This document shows positions 36,471-49,270 of a DNA stretch of 64,000 bases, piece by piece. The notes beneath the pieces are model-generated. The model saw only the letters and a program-made list of their open reading frames with translations, did not search any database and was not told the DNA's origin. This DNA comes from Saururus chinensis. Taxonomy: Eukaryota > Streptophyta > Magnoliopsida > Piperales > Saururaceae. The stretch spans positions 25,254,685 to 25,318,684 of the forward strand of contig CP141140.1 of NCBI GenBank assembly GCA_035235625.1, in the 5' to 3' direction. Each line of letters starts with the position of its first letter. The first letter of the stretch is position 1. A program made the translations under genes and the position numbers.

Positions 36471-37184
36471 TCATTATGAAGTGTTTTGACAGCAGGTTTA
36501 TCTGACCTTTTTTTGGCTTCTTTTATGGCTAGAACTCGTTGGTACTAATGTATAAATGACTAGTGTTTTGGTTGGAACTTCTCGTTATTGTATGTTTGCC
36601 AACATAGATTGTCACAGGTATGCTCAGATATTTTGTCAGGTGTTTTTTTTAATGGATTTTATTTAGATGATTAATTGGTTAGGTAGGGATGTTTTACCGT
36701 TCATTTCCTCTTGTTATGGCTTGAATAGGTTATACAGCAGTATTGCAATTTTGTCTTCTGAAAAAATAATCCAATTTAAGAATTGGCCATAATTTTTTTT
36801 TATCTTAGTTTTACGTCAAAACTTCCGTTGTTTTGATGTTTAAACAACATAAATAGGTCTCATAGTGCCATAAGGAAAGTCGTGGGGGAACTTTAGAGGT
36901 TTTGCATTGAAGCTATCCGTTTTTTCATCGCAGCTATTGGAACACTTTTGATGGGTTAATCGTGATGAAATTGAAATCATATATACATGTGTTTGTAGGG
37001 TTTGTTGGGAAAATAACGAAAATGCCACAAACTTTTTTTTTAATTTCTATTATACTTTAAGATATTTTTATAATATATTCACCTAGCCACCATTTCAAAA
37101 TTTTATATTAAATTCAATATTACCCTTTTATAGTATGTATATCTACCCCCATTGTTATAGGAAATATTTTATATGCTTTGCGCT

Positions 37185-37640
37185 GATAGTGAGCCTTTAT
37201 ATGCTTTGCAATGATAGTGAGCTGAGCGTAAGGCTTTGCATGTAAAGCGTTTAATTTTTAGATCAATGATGCATAAGCTAGTGAATGTTAATGTAAATAA
37301 TATTTATTCTAACATGTGTTAGTGTATGTGTTATCGATCTCGAACTCGAAAATAAACACTTTACTGGCGTTCCTTACGCTTGACTTACAATGAGCATGAA
37401 AAAGGCTTTCTATGTTATAGGTTCATTATGTCTCACCGTGGGAAGCTTTTTTCATGGCCCTTGTTCACCGTGAGCTGTGCGTAAGGAACATATGTGAAGT
37501 GTTTATATTCGAGATCGACAATGCACACTATAGCGCAAGTGGTACTTACGCTAATGTGCGTTAATGTATGCGCCGTTGATCTTAAAAATGAATGCTTCCT
37601 ATGTATTCTTTATGTTCATAAAAAACGCTTCCCTCACCAT
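37185..37640. repeat. Pair of imperfect palindromes around gtgagc...gcgtaagg
   Basis: Two related units (about 37205-37400 and 37465-37640). Each begins gtgagctgagcgtaagg or gtgagctgtgcgtaagg and carries a gatctcgaactcgaa- or gatcgacaatgc-type core. The left part of the first unit (aagcgtttaatttttagatc) matches the reverse complement of the right part of the second (gatcttaaaaatgaatgctt). They are likely a dimeric or nested MITE relic. Confidence 0.5.
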
Positions 37641-37791
37641 GTTGTGGGTCACCGACATGTGGGTCTAATTTTATGGGTATATTATTTTGGGCTTTATGTG
37701 TCCATAGGTTGTAAATCTATCATAATGTGGGCCCATTGTGTTGTGTGCCCTGGATGTTGCGGTCTTACCATATCATGGTCCCACCATGTTA

Positions 37792-37897
37792 CTCCCTTCA
37801 TCATATATTAATAGATCTATTTGGTTTTTTAAAAAGAAATAAAAATAAATTATTTTATAAAAAACCAAATAGAGCTATCAATGTGGGATGAAGGGAA
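37792..37897. mobile_element. Stowaway-like MITE, 106 bp
   Basis: ctcccttcatcatatattaa at the left and gtgggatgaagggaa at the right, with an inner inverted repeat (ctatttggttttttaaa / ataaaaaaccaaatag). Flanked by TA on both sides. Confidence 0.85.
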
Positions 37898-38071
37898 TAT
37901 TATTTTAAGATTACTTTTATTTTCATTAGAAATAAAAGAGTATTGTTGGTTTTTGATATTACCTCGCGCACCTCTCCTCTAGTAGTCCCATTGCGGCCTC
38001 TGACCATCTGTCCCGTCTCATCTTGAATTGGCCAAGGAGAAGAGGCAATTAAGAAGCTCATCGAAAGGGTA

Positions 38072-38340
38072 TCAATTAAGAATTACGCTCGTCTCAATGT
38101 TGTAGACATATACACAATCCCTAAAATCTTTACTGCTGAAATAGATGCAATTCTCTTTGTATCCAGTAGAGGAAGATGCAATAACTACGAAATAGAACAC
38201 ATTATGAGATGGTAAAAGGGCATCCTCGCCCAAGCTTTTGACCTTCGATGATGATGAGCAAGCATTGTTCTTATGTTCTAGCTTAAAGACATGAAGTAAA
38301 TATGATTCATGCTCACCCATCTCCCTATTCTTGATTGAAT
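38072..38340 (-). pseudogene. Possible F-box/DUF295-like gene fragment
   Basis: The minus-strand frame reads KVKSLGEDALLPSHNVFYFV, then TGYKENCIYFSSKDFRDCVY and VYNIETSVI. The order 'SLGDxAL…, GxxxNCIYF, VYNLE' matches the C-terminal part of plant DUF295 F-box proteins. Only about 80 residues remain, with stops on either side. It has no F-box and no clear start. The similarity is by eye, so it could be chance. Confidence 0.45.
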
Positions 38341-38770
38341 GGAATACATGTTACACAATGATCAATAGTTCCCCTTTTGGCGATTTGGCTAAAAGCCTAT
38401 TGTAATGCATATGGCCACAAAGGAGTTGTTGCCGAACAATAAAGGATAATTGCTCTTTATGGTAGATAATATCTTATAAGGAAAGTAATATTTATACTAT
38501 ATTTTCTTTATACTATAGGCCTTACACCACTTTTAATTAGATAAGGAAGGTGGGTCCACTAACAACATGTATAAGCTTCTTTTCGAGAAGTAGCAATATC
38601 TTGTTCTACCTTCTACTTTCTTCACTTCCCAAGTGGACCCTCTTGGTCCAAAGAAAAGCATTGGTAAGGAAGAAGTAGAATTGCAAATGTTTTCTTTACC
38701 GGCTCTATGACCAATGTTTATGACCATGCTACATGGGGTATTCTAACTTAGTACATAAAAATTGCATTAG

Positions 38771-38808
38771 CGCGCGCGCACACACACACACACACTCACA
38801 CACACACT
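38771..38808. repeat. (GC)n(AC)n microsatellite
   Basis: cgcgcgcgc followed by an acacac run with two ctc interruptions. Confidence 0.95.
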
Positions 38809-38833
38809 ATATTAGATGCAAGCATATTTAATA

Positions 38834-39032
38834 GTCCTTTTGTCCTAAATTAATAGCTCTATTTGACAACAAAGTTTGTTTCATATTAATAATTCTATTT
38901 TGTTCAATTTAATTGATTGTGTACTTTAAAAAGAATAACTAAGCTCATTTTAGGTTCTCATATATGTGGGTTCAGGGTTCAATAAAAACTACAATTTTTT
39001 CAAATGTAACTATTAATATAAGACTGAAGAAG
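38834..39032. mobile_element. Degenerate Stowaway-like element
   Basis: The left end gtccttttgtcctaaattaa-tagctc and the right end read on the minus strand (cttcttcagtcttatattaa-tagtta) match imperfectly, with TA beside each. The inner sequence is AT-rich. Confidence 0.6.
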
Positions 39033-39059
39033 TATGATATATAGAGGCTATGATCACCT

Positions 39060-40112
39060 TTATGTACCATTTTAAAAGCCTCATGTAGCATGGCCACATG
39101 GCCGGGTTGGTCAGGAGCCTGGTTAGGCTAGGGTTTAACTTAGAAGCATCTTTCATGTTACAAGCTTCAAAATGGAAAAATTGCTTCTGCTCATATTCTA
39201 CTGCGGAAGGAACTCTTGAAGGGCCTGCTTAAAAGGGCAATAGACATGGTATGGTACCTAGGCGGGCCCTCTGGGATGTATCGGTCCCTGACGGCCCTAT
39301 CGAGATAGGAGACGGCCGACGGGCAATACCTGCAGGTGGAGAAATTAGCTGCTTCCATAGCTGCCACCCTTCTCCATCCCCATGCCAGCACACCGTGCTG
39401 AAATAAACCACATTCAATAGTGTGGTCAGCCGCTTAGCTAGAAGGGACAAGAGGTCATCTGGCAGCTCGCTCTAGCAAATGCCATTTTTTTTTGTCAGAG
39501 AACAAAACATCAAGATTTTACAAGAAGGAAGAAATAGCCAAAAAGATGACCTTTTTTAAGTTCTCATTACAGTAGTCATGTATATATATTGAGTACCTTG
39601 TCCAACCTTGTAATCCAAGTGCAATCTTTACTTGGAACAAGTAAAAGACACAACTCTCTCCACAAAGGAAAAAAAAACTAAGAGTTACTTGCAATGCTTC
39701 CTTTGGATCATGATGGTTGATGGTTTAATTTTTGACCATGACTTCATTGTCAAATCCTAAAGGACGTAGTTTGTCCCTTCATTGAGGTCGGGGTCGTCAA
39801 TCAGGGTCTCAGCCTCAATTTTGACGTTATTGTACTCTAAAAATTAAATGAAACTATTAGTGTAGAACGGAAGGAATACTGAATATTCTCTGTAGTGCTT
39901 TTTCTAAGTACCCATCCTCAAAGTGGTAAGCGATTCCCAAGGTGATGCAAGGTTATCAATCAAATCATGTTTCCATGGTCCACTGTGCTGTTTAGCATTT
40001 AAGCACTTCCTCTCTGAGCTAATTAGGCCTTTTACTTCAAAGTGCATCATTGAAACTCATAATGTAAGCAAAAGGACTAATGCCAAGCAGTATCTAACTT
40101 TTCCTTCTTTTT
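39060..40112. other. Unassigned stretch left of the copia element
   Basis: 39190-39480 is more GC-rich than its surroundings and open in two minus-strand frames (e.g. SAVSYLDRAVRDRYIPEGPP), but I recognise no family. The rest is AT-rich without a gene. The expected first ~140 bp of the copia 5' LTR is missing just before 40113. Confidence 0.4.
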
Positions 40113-40375
40113 ATTGGTGTCCCTTTGATGGAAAAGGTCACCATAAGGCTATATGTATGCCTAGTCCTTTCACTCACTTGTCTATCTTAAGGTTCCCTAT
40201 CCATTCTTTACAAGAAGAGTGAAAAAGACTTGATATTATTTATAATTTGTACTATTATACACACACACACACATCATGTTAGTGAGCAAGGTACGTTTTT
40301 TATTTCTAAATATTAGTTATTTGCCTTATGCTTTATCCCTAAGTAATGATCCTATAAATTCATATGCATATAACA
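40113..40375 (+). mobile_element. 5' LTR (truncated) of copia element 1
   Basis: Matches the last ~265 bp of the 3' LTR (45709-46114), e.g. tattggtgtccctttgatgg and ctcacttgtctatcttaagg. It ends taaca at 40375, and tggtattagagcc (40378 on), an initiator-Met primer site with one mismatch, follows. Its first ~140 bp are not present. The leader to 41361 has no gene. Confidence 0.85.
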
Positions 40376-41361
40376 TATGGTATTAGAGCCTTTTCACTTA
40401 GGAATAACATAAGTTTTAAGGTTTCAAGTTTTCTTCATTTTTTGGATTTGTGACAATATCATGATTTTCACTTGACTTTTGAAGTTTTGGTTTTATATTT
40501 AAATATCTGGATATGGATTCTATTAAAACTTATCATAAATTTCAAAGGTTTACGTGAATAACTGAAGTTTTTATTAACTTATTCATGATTTTGATTTAGA
40601 ATTTTTTTTAAAAACCTCCAATTGACATTGATTTAATCTGGTTCATTCAATTAAATACCCGATTCAACCCTTTTAAGCCAGTTTATTGCTGATTTATATT
40701 CATTCACTCACATTTAGTCTAATTTCGCCTCTTTTGAGTTGAATAGCTTAATAATGTTGTGATTGATTCATGAACTAGTATGATTCTGATATACATCTTG
40801 CTCATTTGATATTAATATCATGACTTATTATCATGCAACTTTATTATCAAGATATTGTCATGTTTAAGTTATCGACTTGGAGTAGTGGTTTTAAATGTGA
40901 GCAGTCTGATTTAATCTCATTCGTTAGATTGATCTTGTTTGCCACCATAGTGGCTAGACCATGATAAATTATGAGATTGAATTTAAATTGCAAGTTTGGA
41001 TCATGATGAGTGTAGTTATCCTATAGGAGACTACTACTTGTTATTGATTTAAATTAATGAGGAATTTTATATTTGATAAAACTACTAGCGTGCAAAAATC
41101 TCATCCCATAGAAGGGATTACAGCGATGCACTCAGTTTCTCAATAGGGTAGTTGAGTCTCGTAAGGATGAGAGGACTACTAGCATGTTGTGATTTTATCC
41201 CGCATGAGAGATTATAATGATGCACTTAGACTCTTGATAGAGATATTAAGAGAGGCATCTAGATCACCTTGGAAATCTGGCTGATGCTCATTTAAGCCAG
41301 ATATTCAGTCTGTGTGAGCATGTGTATTTATTTTTGTCGCTTGGATTGCAACCATTCATTT

Positions 41362-44300
41362 AATGTTTAACCACATGTTCTCCATTAGAACTCTCACAGG
41401 AACCAATTTTAAAGAGTGGAAAGAGGATGTTGAGTTACAACTTGGCATTCATGATTTGGACATCGCCTTACATGAGAATGAGCAGCCTATGCCTACAGAT
41501 GAAAGTACCAATAACCAAAAGGCTGAATATAAGTTATGACAGAAATCTAATCGTATTAGTATATTGCTTTTTATGACGTCCATTCCCCAATCCCTTAGAA
41601 GATATATTCCAAAGTGTGACAAAGCTAAGGACTTTTTGGAAAAGGTTGGAGACCACTTCTCCAATTCTGAAAAAGATGAGACTTGATGTTCGTGAGCACA
41701 TTTTAGAGATGTCACACATTGCTTGGAAAATCAAGGAATATGGAGTGAATATTGATGAGAATTTTATTGTCCATCTTGCCTTTAATTCTTTCCCTTCTAA
41801 ATTTGGCCCATTGAAGATAACCTATAATGCCTAAAAGGAGAAGTGGACCTTGAATGAACTAATCTCCATGACAGTTAATGAGAAAAAGTACTGTAATCAG
41901 GATAAGTTGCATTAATAAACATTAGAGGGTGAAAACATTGTGACTGCTGGTAAGAACTTTAATGGTCATCCCTATTGGAATAAGAACAGGAAGTAAAGTC
42001 AGCAGTTAAAGGATTCTAATTCTGACATCGGTAAAACCTCAGACCTCAAACTCTCAAAATAATAAAAACATAACTTATTTTTCCTACATGAAGAAGGGTC
42101 ATGCTAAAAAGAAATATAGGAAGTTTAAAGCATGGTTAGAGAAGAAAAGTATTTCTCAACCTTTTGCGATTTTTGAATCTAACTTAGTAGATGTTCCATC
42201 ATATACTTGGTGGATTGATACATGAGCTACTATTCATGTCTATAATAATAAGCAAGGTTTTCTAAGTCAAAGGAAGCCAAATGAGAATGAGAGATCCATT
42301 TTGATGGGAAATGGAGTTACGGCCAAAGTAAAAGCCATTGGAGTCTATAGATTAAAACTACATATTGGATATGTATTGGACCTACCTGATACAGTTTTTG
42401 TACCCTCCATTGCCCATAACTTGTTGTCTATTTCTATACTTGATGTTTGTGGCTACTCTATTAGCTTCATAAATAAATATTTTACATTATATCCTAGTTC
42501 TTGTATGATTGGAAATGGTTTCCTTAGATATGGTCTTTACCAACTAAATTTGTATGACTCCTCTAAGTCATTATCCTTAAATATTGGTGAAATAGTTGGC
42601 CTTAAACATAGACTCCAAAATGAAAACTCATCTACATTGTGGCATAGACGTTTAGGTCATATATCGAGGGATAAAATAGAGAGGTTAATAAAGGATGAGA
42701 TTTTGTGCAATCTTGATTTCTTAGATTTTAGCACCTACATTAGGTATATTAAGGGGAAATGACCAAAACCCAAAAATTGCCACTAGAAAGTGTGCCTACT
42801 TTTGGAAGAAAAAGTTATTTCATCACTTTCATTGATGACTTCTCCTAATATGGTTAAATATTTCTTCTTCATGAGAAATCTTAAGCATTTGATGCTTTTA
42901 AAATTTATAAGGTTGAAGTTGAAAATCAACTTGATCAAAAGATTAAAGTTCAGATGTGATAGAGGTGGAGAGTTTTATGGAAGGTTTAATGGAATAGGGC
43001 AACATCTAGGACCATTTTCTCTTTTCTTACAAGAATGTGGAACTGTTACTCAATATAGTATGCCTGGAACCCCTGAGCAAAATAGAGTTGCTGAATAGCG
43101 TAATAAGACTCTTATGGATATGGTGTACAATATGATTGCAAATTATTCCTTACCGGAATCCTTATGGGTAGAAGCATTAAAGATAATTGCTTATATTTTG
43201 AACCGAGTGCCTTCTAAGTAAGTGACAAAAACCCTTTTTGAATTATGACATAGTAAGAAACCAAGTTTGTGGCACTTGCACATTTAGGTTATGCAGCTAA
43301 AGCTGGGCCTTATCACCCTTAGGAAAAGAAGAATGACTCTAGAATCATAAGTTGTTTCTTTATTGGTTACCCCAAAAAATCCAAAGGTTATTAGTTCTAT
43401 TGCCCAAGTCATTCCACCCGAATCATTGAAACTAGAAATGATAAATTTTTGATGGATGATACCATTAGTGGGAGCAGTTCTCATAGAGAGGTCATCTTGG
43501 ACGAACCTCTTTCATTACCTCCATCAACACCGACTACTTTAGAACATCCTCATCACTAGGGGAGAACCATAATCAACTAGAAGATGACATAAAATAACCA
43601 ATTGATGATGAATCTCTAAGGATATCTAAAAGGCAAAGGAAATTGATAATTTTCGATGATTTTATGGTAGACTTACAGGAGCCAGATTATAATATTGGGA
43701 TTGAGGATGATCCTTCTTATGTCAGAGAGGCCCTATCTAGTGTAAACACTAAAAATTGGAAGGAAGCTATGGTGGATGAATTGAAATCGATGAAGCAAAA
43801 CCAAGTTTGGCAACTTGTAGAATTACTTGAAGGTCTTCAACCCATCAACTGCAAATGGGTATTTAAGACAAAACGTGACTCAAAGGGCAAAATAGAAAGA
43901 TATAAAGTAAGACTTGTTACAAAAGGATATACACTTTCTCTCTAGTTTTAAAGAAAAATTCACTTAGAGTGATTATGGCTTTTAGTTGCTCATTGTAATA
44001 TTAAATTATATTAAATGGATGTCAAAATAGCCTTCTTGAATGGAGACTTAGAAAAGGAAATGTACATGGAGTAGCTAGAATGTTTTGAAAAAGGAGGGAA
44101 TTCAAATTTGGTTTGTAAGCTCCAAAAATCTATTTATGGATTGAAGCTAGTATTCAAAAAATGGTACTTGAAATTTCACCAGATTATCTCTTCTTATGGA
44201 TTTAAGAAGAATGTTGTTGATGAATGTGTATATTCAAAGTTTGAAGGGAGCGATTTTATATTTATTGTTTTGTATGTGGATAATATCCTTCTGGCTAGCA

Positions 44301-45237
44301 GTGACATTCGTCTTTTACAAAAGACTAAGGAGTTCCTATCACAAAATTTTGAGATGAAAGACATTGGGGAGACATCTTTTGTGGTTGGAATAGAGATACA
44401 TTGTGACAGATAATGTAGTCATTTTGGTTTGTTTCAAAGGACTTATATTGACCGTGTGCTAAAGAGATTTAAGATGGAAACTTATTCTCCATGTGAAACT
44501 TCTATTTTAAAAGAAGACAAATTTAGCTTAATGCAACGTCTAGAAAGCGAGGTTCAGAAATCTCATATGCCAAGTATCCCCTATGCATCTATTGTTGAGA
44601 GTCTCATGTATGCTCAAGTTTATACTCGCCAAGATATTGCTTTTGTTGTAGGCATGCTTGGTCATTATTAGCATAATCTTGGTATGGTTCATTGGAAGGT
44701 TGCAATGAAAGTCTTGTGATATCTTCAAGGCACTAAAGATTTCATGCTCACATTTAGGAGATCAGAGTCCCGTTGAGGGATATTCTTACTTAGATTTTAC
44801 TAGTTGCATTGACAGTAAGAAATCCACTTCAGGTTATGTCTTCATGATGGCAGGAGGGGCTATTTTGGAAGAGTTCTAAACAAACTGTTGTAGCATCTTC
44901 CACTATAAAGGCAAAATTTGTGGTTTGTTTTGAGGCCACTAAGGAGGTTATTTGGTTGCGAAACTTCATTTCAGGGATTGGGGTTGTTGACTCCATTCCC
45001 AAGCCACTGAAAATTCATTGTGACAACTCCGCACCTGTACTCTTCTCTAAAAATGACAAGAGTTCAACCAGATCAAAGCACATAAACATTAAGTATCTTG
45101 TTGTTAGAGAAAGAGTAGAGAATCATCAAACTTTATTGAATACATTAGCACTGACAAAATGTTACCCAATCCTTTAACAAAAGGCTTACCCCTTAGAGTG
45201 TTTAAACAACACTCATATGGTATGGGTGTAAGAGCTT
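41362..45237 (+). pseudogene. Ty1/copia gag-pol of element 1, heavily mutated
   Basis: Gag starts at ATG 41362 (TLTGTNFKEWKEDVELQLGI) with a UBN2-type capsid region broken near 41537 and 41680. The zinc knuckle near 42080 has lost its three cysteines. The protease near 42215 reads WWIDT-stop-A. The GAG-pre-integrase HHCC region is at about 42630-42740 (LWHRRLGHISRDKIERLIK). Integrase core follows (FRCDRGGEFYGRF, GTPEQNRVAE; 42940-43098). Reverse transcriptase spans 43640-44660 (NWKEAMVDELKSMKQNQVWQ; KLQKSIYGLKL; FIVLYVDNILLASS). RNase H is at 44790-45180, with KAKFVVCFEATKEVIWLRNF and later STRSKHINIKYL. Stops and frameshifts are frequent, so it is dead. All domains are in normal copia order (protease-integrase-RT-RNase H). 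Confidence 0.9.
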
Positions 45238-45708
45238 CTTTTGTATATTTGTCTACATACATTTTGTAATGATAATTTTGACTTAAGAACCACATTATGT
45301 TTGATTTAGTTAAAGAAGCCTACAATTAATTATGGTTATTTTGTTGCTCTTCATTTAGTTTTTGAAGTAGCAATAAACTCTTTGAAGTTTGAACTACTTG
45401 TAACATTTATGTTCAAGCCACACTAACTCCATTCAAAAGTCATGTTAGTAGGGTTATTTATATAGTAACCATGCAAGTCCTAGCATTGTATAAATGAGTG
45501 CTTTGACTACCTTGATCCTTATTGGCTGTAACGGCCTATTACCCCTTCTACAACTAAGAAGTTTTTTTTTCAAAAATCGTGAGCTCACATGATTTGTAAA
45601 CTCCAAATTTCCAAAATTTTATTATTTGTTTTATTTCTTCAACCTTTGTGGGTTCAAATGGGAGTATACATTATGACATGTTCTCACCTTTGTGAACAAG
45701 TGGGAGAA

Positions 45709-46114
45709 TGTTGGTGTGTCCCCACATGTGGATCCCATTCAAAACCCAAAAGTTATTTGGAAATGAAAAGTCATGTTTTGCATTAATTGAAATGAAAATT
45801 CAGAATTAACTTGGCCTGTTATGAAGGGGTGTGTGTGTGAGGCCATTTATTGGTGTCCCTTTGATGGGAAGGGTCACCATGAGGCTATATATATGCCTAG
45901 TCTCTTCACTCACTTGTCAATCTTAAGGTTCCTCATCCATTCTTGATAAGAAGAGTGAAGAAGACTTGGTGTTATTCATAATTGGTGGATTCTCTCTTAT
46001 ATATATACATCATATCAAGTGTGCAAGGTACACTTTTTATCTCTAAGTATTATGTTATTTGCCTGATGCCTTTATCCCTAAGTGATGATCCTAAAAATTC
46101 ATTTACACCTAACA
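45709..46114 (+). mobile_element. 3' LTR of copia element 1 (406 bp)
   Basis: Begins tgttggtgtgtcccc right after a purine tract (aagtgggagaa) and ends acacctaaca. The last 265 bp repeat the 5' LTR with clear divergence, so the insertion is old. Confidence 0.85.
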
Positions 46115-46299
46115 AAACTAAGAGCATGTTTAATTTAATCTTGCAAGTATTGAGCCTGATTTTACTATGAATCACTTTGATCCTCCCAAGCACCAAAGGA
46201 TGAGTACCAAGGCTACTCGAGTCCACAATTCATGTCATCTTTCTTACCTTTGAGGATGTTAACATAGAACTCTGTTTCTTTAATTTAGTGTTATTATAT

Positions 46300-46643
46300 A
46301 TGGTTAAGCTTCAATAAGCACTATAACTTCTATCCCATTGATTATTTAATTCATGTTCGACCTGGCTGGCCACATGTGCAAACCGAACCAAGCCAAGCGG
46401 TGGTGCATGTGTGTGGGTTAGCCCACCTAGGTCTATGGGTCTAACACGTAACTCCCCTACAAAAGTGGAGTGGCCTAAGGGCCTAACTTATTTCTTATAT
46501 ACTAACACCATCACTATTTTTTAGGCAATGTAGGACTATTCACAACCTTCAACCAATTCACATGTGTGATTCTCATTTACTTGAAAGTGGGCTTGGGCTC
46601 CCAATACTCAAATGAGCTTAGCCCATATATTCACTTTCTAACA
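46300..46643 (-). mobile_element. 3' LTR of copia element 2 (inner end approximate)
   Basis: On the minus strand it starts tgttagaaagtgaatatatg at 46643, after a purine tract (tgggggga). A tatataag box is near 46496. The other end could not be fixed. 46115-46300 has no gene. Confidence 0.6.
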
Positions 46644-47259
46644 ATCCCCCCACATGAATGAGAATTGGCTAGATAACTATGCACAATAATGCAGATAAAA
46701 CATGAGAGCAAATATTGAAAAGTTCGTGTATGGGGAAGGTAGCTTTCGGCTTTGAACCTTCCCTTATGAAAACTATCAGGTCTACTAACTAATCAGTGAA
46801 CATGATGTCTTGAACTATTCATATGTTTATGTAAACCAAGACAATAGAATTAACATAGTCACTTCTCAGAGCAATGTGATTTTCATGATTGTGTTCATTT
46901 CTGCAATGAATAAACTTGGTTTTAATGAATGCTCTAGAAGATTTAGCCTTAAAATCCTCATAGAACTGCTTCACACTTATATAGGTGATTCTTAAGTGCG
47001 ATAAATTCAAATTCTATTATGGATCTCACTATGCACATTTGTTTAGAGGATTTCCAAAACACTACTGCACCTCTAAGATTAAAGACATTTTCACTTGTAG
47101 ATTTTGAGTATTTTGTATCAGATATCCAGTTTGCATCACAGTAACCCGCTAGTTCTACTAGATACCTTGTATAATACTATCTGTAGTTCAAGGTATATCT
47201 TAGTTATCTAAAAATGCTGATTGCAGCCTTCCAGTGGCCTGCCCCTGGGTTAATATTAT
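46644..47259 (-). pseudogene. Ty1/copia RNase H of element 2
   Basis: The minus-strand segment begins NPGAGHWK (47252-47229) and continues with stops through [40 protein letters not shown] and [16 protein letters not shown]. These are the classic copia RNase H motifs (GYCDANW, SKST, WKSSKQ). After 47010 similarity fades toward the LTR. The upstream RT part is at 49125-49270, separated by a solo LTR. Confidence 0.85.
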
Positions 47260-49119
47260 TGTTATGGCCGCCATTTCCCATAATAATATAATCATAATAT
47301 CCTCGTCCGACACATGTAAATTTCCACGCACGTACCAAATGTGACGGTTGTCAATGCAAAAACAATATCGGATTTATCAATTCTCATTCTAATCATTATC
47401 ATAAAAATGTAATGGAGTTATTACACAACCATAATTACTAACTAACACACTTAACAACGCGCAAAATTATTACACATGCCAAGGACCACTGTGCATAGAG
47501 CCGATAGTTTATACAAAGTTAATTAAATCTCTTGGTGCATCATGCCTTTAAACATCAGTCACACAAATAATTACACAAGTTAAAATTATTCAGAAATCCC
47601 TTCCACTTCCACTTGCTGAAACACCCATAGGGGGTGGGTGAGTATTTGTATACACAGTAGGTTGAGTTAAAATCTAAAGTGATGCTAAGAAGCAAACATT
47701 CAAAACCCTTTATAATCCCTTTCACATAATCTTTTATCCATAGTAAAGCACCCGAAAAATAAATTAGTTTAGAAACAAATCAAATCCACAAGCTCGAATC
47801 CAAATGACATCAAATCTACAAGCTCAATTCCGAATCACATCAAATCCACAAGCTCAATTCTGAATCACATCAAATCCACAAGCTCAGTTCTGAAACATCA
47901 AATCCACAAGTAGTGATACCCAATGGCCTACCCCCGTACTCATGGGGCAATGGGGGACCACTTAGGGAAGAAGTTTTCCCATGATATTCCACCCTATGCG
48001 TGCCACGTGCTGATTATTTTTCTCAGTGTGCATCAAAAATAGTGTATGTAACCAAAACACTAAATGACATGCACAGAATCAATTCACATAAGTGTACGTA
48101 ACCAAAACTCTAAGTGGCACATGCAAAATCAATTCACACATAGTATCTTTTCTTAAAACAAGTCATTCATAAAATTAACACTAGGCATGTGTTTAGAGTT
48201 TAAAACCACTACCTTGCTTCCTGCGAGAGAACAAAGACAAAGCACCAGACTCCAAGAACTTAGGTGTCACGTTTTTAGGTCATTGAGGTCTCAAACAAAA
48301 AAAATAACCCCTCCACAATGTCAGGCATGCATGATTTTATGTAAGGATGCCTCTTGAACAGCTTAAATTAGACTTAAAATGACTTAGAATGAGAGAAACG
48401 AAGTTTCGGGAGTGGGAGAGAGAAAAACTAGCAAAAAATGAACCCACATGTGTTTAAATAGGCATGGAAGGTAGTTTCGGACACCACGCATCACGCAGAG
48501 TGTGTAATGCATGTCCCAAGTTGCATGCAGAGCGTGATGCATGTCTCACCGCACGTTGCGTGTTGGATGCGTGCCTCCCAGGCCCGTCGCCCCCGCACCA
48601 CGGGGTGCACATTCTGTGTGTCCCATAAGGGGCCGGCGATGCGCGTGACATGTTCACTGCCATTTGCCTGATGTTCAATACTGGCCCATGTGCATTGCAT
48701 GGGATCCGAATGTGTGTCGCGAGTCTAACGCGATAACTATTTTCTATTTATTATTATTTTTAGAATATTTCAAAAACTTTAAACACGCATGATTTTCTCT
48801 CCTGGGCTATGATTTATGCGCTCTTAGTACTGATGGGCTCATGTCAACGTGCCCTAAAAAGAGAAACCCCACTTGGGTAGGTTATTGCTCAATTTATAAG
48901 TAGGTCCCACCCATGTGGCACGCTTCTTGGGGCCGTAACTTTTGGCTATGGTGTCTGATTTGAGTTGTTCCAGACCCGTTACACTTGTCTTTATGTGCTC
49001 TATCAGATCATTACAAAAACTCATAGAGTAATTTTTTTTAATTAATTATAAATTGATAAAAACTTGACTATAAGCGTTATTATAGACAGAAAATCATATC
49101 CAAAAATTAGGGTTGTACA
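47260..49119 (-). mobile_element. Solo LTR (minus strand) splitting copia element 2
   Basis: On the minus strand it starts tgtacaaccctaat (49119) and ends ggcggccataaca (47260). The 5-bp duplications attat at 47255-47259 and 49120-49124 are perfect. It contains four ~36-bp repeats of atcaaatccacaagctcaat (47790-47910) and a duplicated GC-rich block (48480-48720). Its start region resembles those of the LTRs at 13131 and 51598. The length is 1860 bp. Confidence 0.85.
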
Positions 49120-49270
49120 ATTATATCTACTTAGTTTACTTATTGAGTATGCTATATCCAGTCTCGTATAAATCATTATGTTATTGAGACTACCAATAAT
49201 TTGGGAGTATTGAAGTTGAGATATACTCTCAATAGTGGTTTTGCAAGTAAAATGTTTTGACACATGTTAA
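49120..49270 (-). pseudogene. Ty1/copia RT C-terminus of element 2
   Basis: The minus frame reads ESISQLQYSQIIGSLNNIMI, then YTRLDIAYSISKLSRYN, the conserved end of copia RT before RNase H. It stops at the solo LTR. Nothing of earlier pol is found to the right. 49271-49470 holds only a short aaaatgttttgacatatgt-like duplication. Confidence 0.85.

Noticed and set aside
47790..47910. Evenly spaced repeats resembling a CRISPR array
   Set aside because: The repeats are imperfect, near-contiguous ~36-bp tandem copies inside a plant LTR.
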